From the NCBI GenBank assembly GCA_019422005.1, contig JAHZEF010000045.1:904-8005 (forward strand): a DNA stretch of 7,102 nucleotides. The letters run 5' to 3'. This document shows positions 5,674 through 7,102 of the stretch, piece after piece. Each line of letters begins with the position of its first letter. The first letter of the stretch is position 1. Source of the stretch: Clostridiales bacterium (GTDB taxonomy: Bacteria > Bacillota > Clostridia > Oscillospirales > Oscillospiraceae). The notes beneath the pieces are model-generated. The model saw only the letters and a list, made by a program, of their open reading frames with translations. It searched no databases and was not told the origin of the DNA. The position numbers were made by a program, and so were the translations under genes.

Positions 5674-6879
5674 ATGGCATCCAAGCGCGCTGAAACAGGA
5701 AACTCCGGACTCATCAAAAGCATGAACAAACGCATTGTTCTTGATATTCTCCTGCGCAACGAGGCGGTCTCCCGCACCATGCTCTCCGAACTGGCCGGGC
5801 TGGCCATGCCGACGGTCATGCGGATTGTCGACAGCTTCATCGCGGACGGCCTGATTTCCGAAATCGGAAAAGGCGATTCCAGCGGCGGCCGGAAGCCCGT
5901 CATGCTGCAGATCAACCCCAACGCCTATTATTTCCTCGGGACCGACGTCTCCCGGGAGTGCCACAGCGTCGTGGCCAACATCCACGGCGAGATCATCGGA
6001 AGCGCCCAATGCGTCATGGATTACAGCGGCGGCACCCAGGCCGTGACGGAACAGATCCGCCGAAATATGCGGAAGGCCGTTGCCAACAGCCAGGTGGCGC
6101 CGGAACGGATTGTGTATTCCGGCGTCGGCCTGCCGGGCATCGGTTTCAAATTTCTCCGCAATTCCAACCTCTCGTTCGCCTTCTGGTCAGATGCGGACCG
6201 CGGCGCCATAGAGGCGCAGCTCCGGATCGGATATCCCACGATTATCGAAAACGTCGGACGTCTGGGCGCCGCCGCAGAGCTGAAATTCGGGCTGGGCAGG
6301 CACCTGCGCAACTTTCTTTATATTTATGCAGACGACGGAATCAGTATGGGCGCTGTGATCGACGGCCGGCTGGAAACGGGGCACAGCGGGATCGGCGGCG
6401 AGTTCGGGCACACCAGTGTCAACTTTGCAGGCGAGCTGTGCTACTGCGGCAACCGCGGCTGCGTGGAATCCTATTGTTCCATATACGCCCTGATCCGCGC
6501 ATACGAGACCAGCCTGATCAATCAGGGGCTGCCCGGCGGCACGCCTCCCCCCGCCACGTTCTTCGACTTCCTCTATGCGGCGGAGAAGGGCGATCAGCTG
6601 GCGCTTGACGTGACTGCGCGGGCCGGAACGATTCTCGGCATCGGCATCGGGAATCTGATCAACCTGTACAATCCGGAGGCCGTGATTCTGAGCGGCACGC
6701 TCTGCAAAACGCTCCCGCTGTATGCAGCCGCGGCCGAAGCGGAGGCGCGCAGGCATATTTTCCTGCGGGAGGCCCAGGCCGTCAAATTCCATGAATCCAC
6801 GCTGGACCGCCATTCGGAGGCGGTGGGCGCGGTGGCGCTGGCCTCGGAATACTTCTTCGCAGAATACTGCAAAAAATAG
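5674..6879 (+). CDS. ROK-family (NagC/XylR-type) transcriptional regulator
   Basis: A 401-residue protein with an N-terminal winged helix (helix-turn-helix about 33-52, wing ending in GGRKP at 71-75) and a C-terminal ROK sugar-kinase-like domain beginning near YFLGTDVS. The ROK zinc site is intact: GEFGH (H246) and CYCGNRGC (C256, C258, C263), followed by E265. The late signature GIGIGNLINLYNPEAVILSG is present. The position where ROK kinases carry the catalytic Asp (N-D) reads N193-V194-G195, so kinase activity is unlikely and a pure sensor role is favoured. The start is set at 5674 rather than 5656 because AAGGGGG (5659-5665) lies 8 bases before 5674 and nothing suitable precedes 5656. It is divergent from the ligase operon with 195 bp between starts, the usual layout for a regulator controlling its neighbour. 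The ligand is unknown, likely a sugar or amino-sugar derivative. Confidence 0.93.
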   Translation: MASKRAETGNSGLIKSMNKRIVLDILLRNEAVSRTMLSELAGLAMPTVMRIVDSFIADGLISEIGKGDSSGGRKPVMLQINPNAYYFLGTDVSRECHSVVANIHGEIIGSAQCVMDYSGGTQAVTEQIRRNMRKAVANSQVAPERIVYSGVGLPGIGFKFLRNSNLSFAFWSDADRGAIEAQLRIGYPTIIENVGRLGAAAELKFGLGRHLRNFLYIYADDGISMGAVIDGRLETGHSGIGGEFGHTSVNFAGELCYCGNRGCVESYCSIYALIRAYETSLINQGLPGGTPPPATFFDFLYAAEKGDQLALDVTARAGTILGIGIGNLINLYNPEAVILSGTLCKTLPLYAAAAEAEARRHIFLREAQAVKFHESTLDRHSEAVGAVALASEYFFAEYCKK

Positions 6880-6899
6880 CCGCCCTGCGGCTGTTTTTT
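6871..6899 (+). terminator. Intrinsic terminator of the ROK gene
   Basis: AGCCGC (6878-6883), loop CCT and GCGGCT (6887-6892) form a 6-bp stem followed by G and six T residues. Six A residues before the stem can extend pairing with the T run and would allow function on the other strand too. The stem starts inside the TAG stop codon (6877-6879), so the terminator abuts the coding region without a spacer. Confidence 0.88.
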
Positions 6900-6951
6900 G
6901 CATGGCGCCCACTTTGGCCCCGGACGCCCCAGCCCGCCGCCGGCCTGCTGC

Positions 6952-6981
6952 CTCCGGAACGCCCATGCCGCTTTTCCGGAG
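6952..6981. repeat. Inverted repeat CTCCGGAA-N14-TTCCGGAG (hairpin)
   Basis: A perfect 8-base inverted repeat (6952-6959 with 6974-6981) around a 14-base loop could form a stable hairpin in DNA or RNA. It is not followed by a T run on either strand, so it is not a standard terminator. It could be a protein site, an RNA-end stabiliser or the remnant of a mobile repeat. Confidence 0.5.
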
Positions 6982-7042
6982 CCCCAGTAAAATAAACAGA
7001 TTTGCCGCAGTTTTTTTGTGAATAATGATTTTCGTCAGCTAC

Positions 7043-7071
7043 TTGCTCTTTTGAAAAAGGAAGTGTATACT
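7043..7071 (+). promoter_or_regulatory. Putative promoter for a gene beyond the right edge
   Basis: TTGCTC (7043-7048), a 17-base spacer and TATACT (7066-7071) fit a sigma-70/A promoter in an AT-rich stretch. TTGAAA at 7051 is a better -35 by letters but is only 9 bases from the -10. A TTTGCAAA palindrome (7075-7082) sits at the expected transcription start and could be an operator. No start codon with a ribosome site follows before the edge. Confidence 0.55.
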
Positions 7072-7102
7072 AAATTTGCAAAGTTACTTACTGACAGTTC
7101 AT

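Larger units (their letters stand above)
6900..7102. other. Gene-free stretch after the ROK terminator
   Basis: I find no supportable coding region here on either strand. The first half (to about 6985) is C- and G-rich and holds an 8-base inverted repeat; the second half is distinctly AT-rich and holds a likely rightward promoter near its end. The gene driven by that promoter lies outside the window. Confidence 0.6.

Noticed and set aside
5479..6009. N-terminal extension of the ligase up to 6009 on the minus strand
   Set aside because: It would cross the operon promoter and run antisense to the start of the ROK gene, and would make the ligase 177 residues longer than DltA. A good ribosome site supports the start at 5478.
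6187..6966. Minus-strand open frame of 259 codons opposite the ROK gene
   Set aside because: It covers the ROK zinc site and terminator in antisense, and its translation lacks any family signature.
1..7102. Mobile elements, CRISPR arrays, tRNA or rRNA genes
   Set aside because: I saw no transposase, repeat-spacer pattern, target-site duplication or structural RNA signature on either strand.

Overview
The window looks like a chromosomal piece of a GC-rich member of the Firmicutes (Bacillota), probably a clostridial gut-type bacterium. The reasons are Shine-Dalgarno sites of the AAGGAG type, TTGACA/TATAAT-like promoters, a short U-tailed terminator and a DltA/DltC-like pair, all in a background of roughly 60% GC. 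The genus cannot be named from the sequence alone.

Layout: from 5478 down to position 1, five genes run leftward in one very compact operon: an amino-acid adenylating ligase of the DltA type (5478-3955), a GNAT acetyltransferase (3968-3171), a 75-residue acyl carrier protein of the DltC type (3174-2947), an MBOAT membrane acyltransferase of the AlgI/DltB type (2943-1387), and a membrane-anchored protein (1374 to beyond the left edge). The last one joins an SGNH/DltD-like domain to a NodB-type (CE4) polysaccharide deacetylase domain. Coding regions overlap by 14 and 4 bases or are separated by only 3 and 12 bases. A divergent ROK-family regulator (5674-6879) reads rightward. It is followed by an intrinsic terminator, a gene-free stretch with a hairpin-forming inverted repeat, and a promoter firing rightward out of the window.

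How the genes may work together: the ligase would activate an amino acid with ATP and load it on the carrier protein. The MBOAT protein would move the acyl group across or into the membrane, and the SGNH domain outside would place it on a cell-surface polymer, as in D-alanylation of teichoic acids. The parts differ from a standard dlt operon. DltD is replaced by an SGNH-deacetylase fusion, a GNAT enzyme sits between ligase and carrier, the MBOAT protein has the size and C-terminus of AlgI rather than DltB, no DltX-like small protein is present, and the ligase pocket lacks the Cys that DltA uses to select D-alanine. I infer a variant surface-glycan acylation system that may combine N-deacetylation with amino-acyl (or N-acylated amino-acyl) transfer. 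It is probably controlled by the divergent ROK protein through repeated GCGTAAAAT motifs found in both promoters of the shared 195-bp intergenic region.
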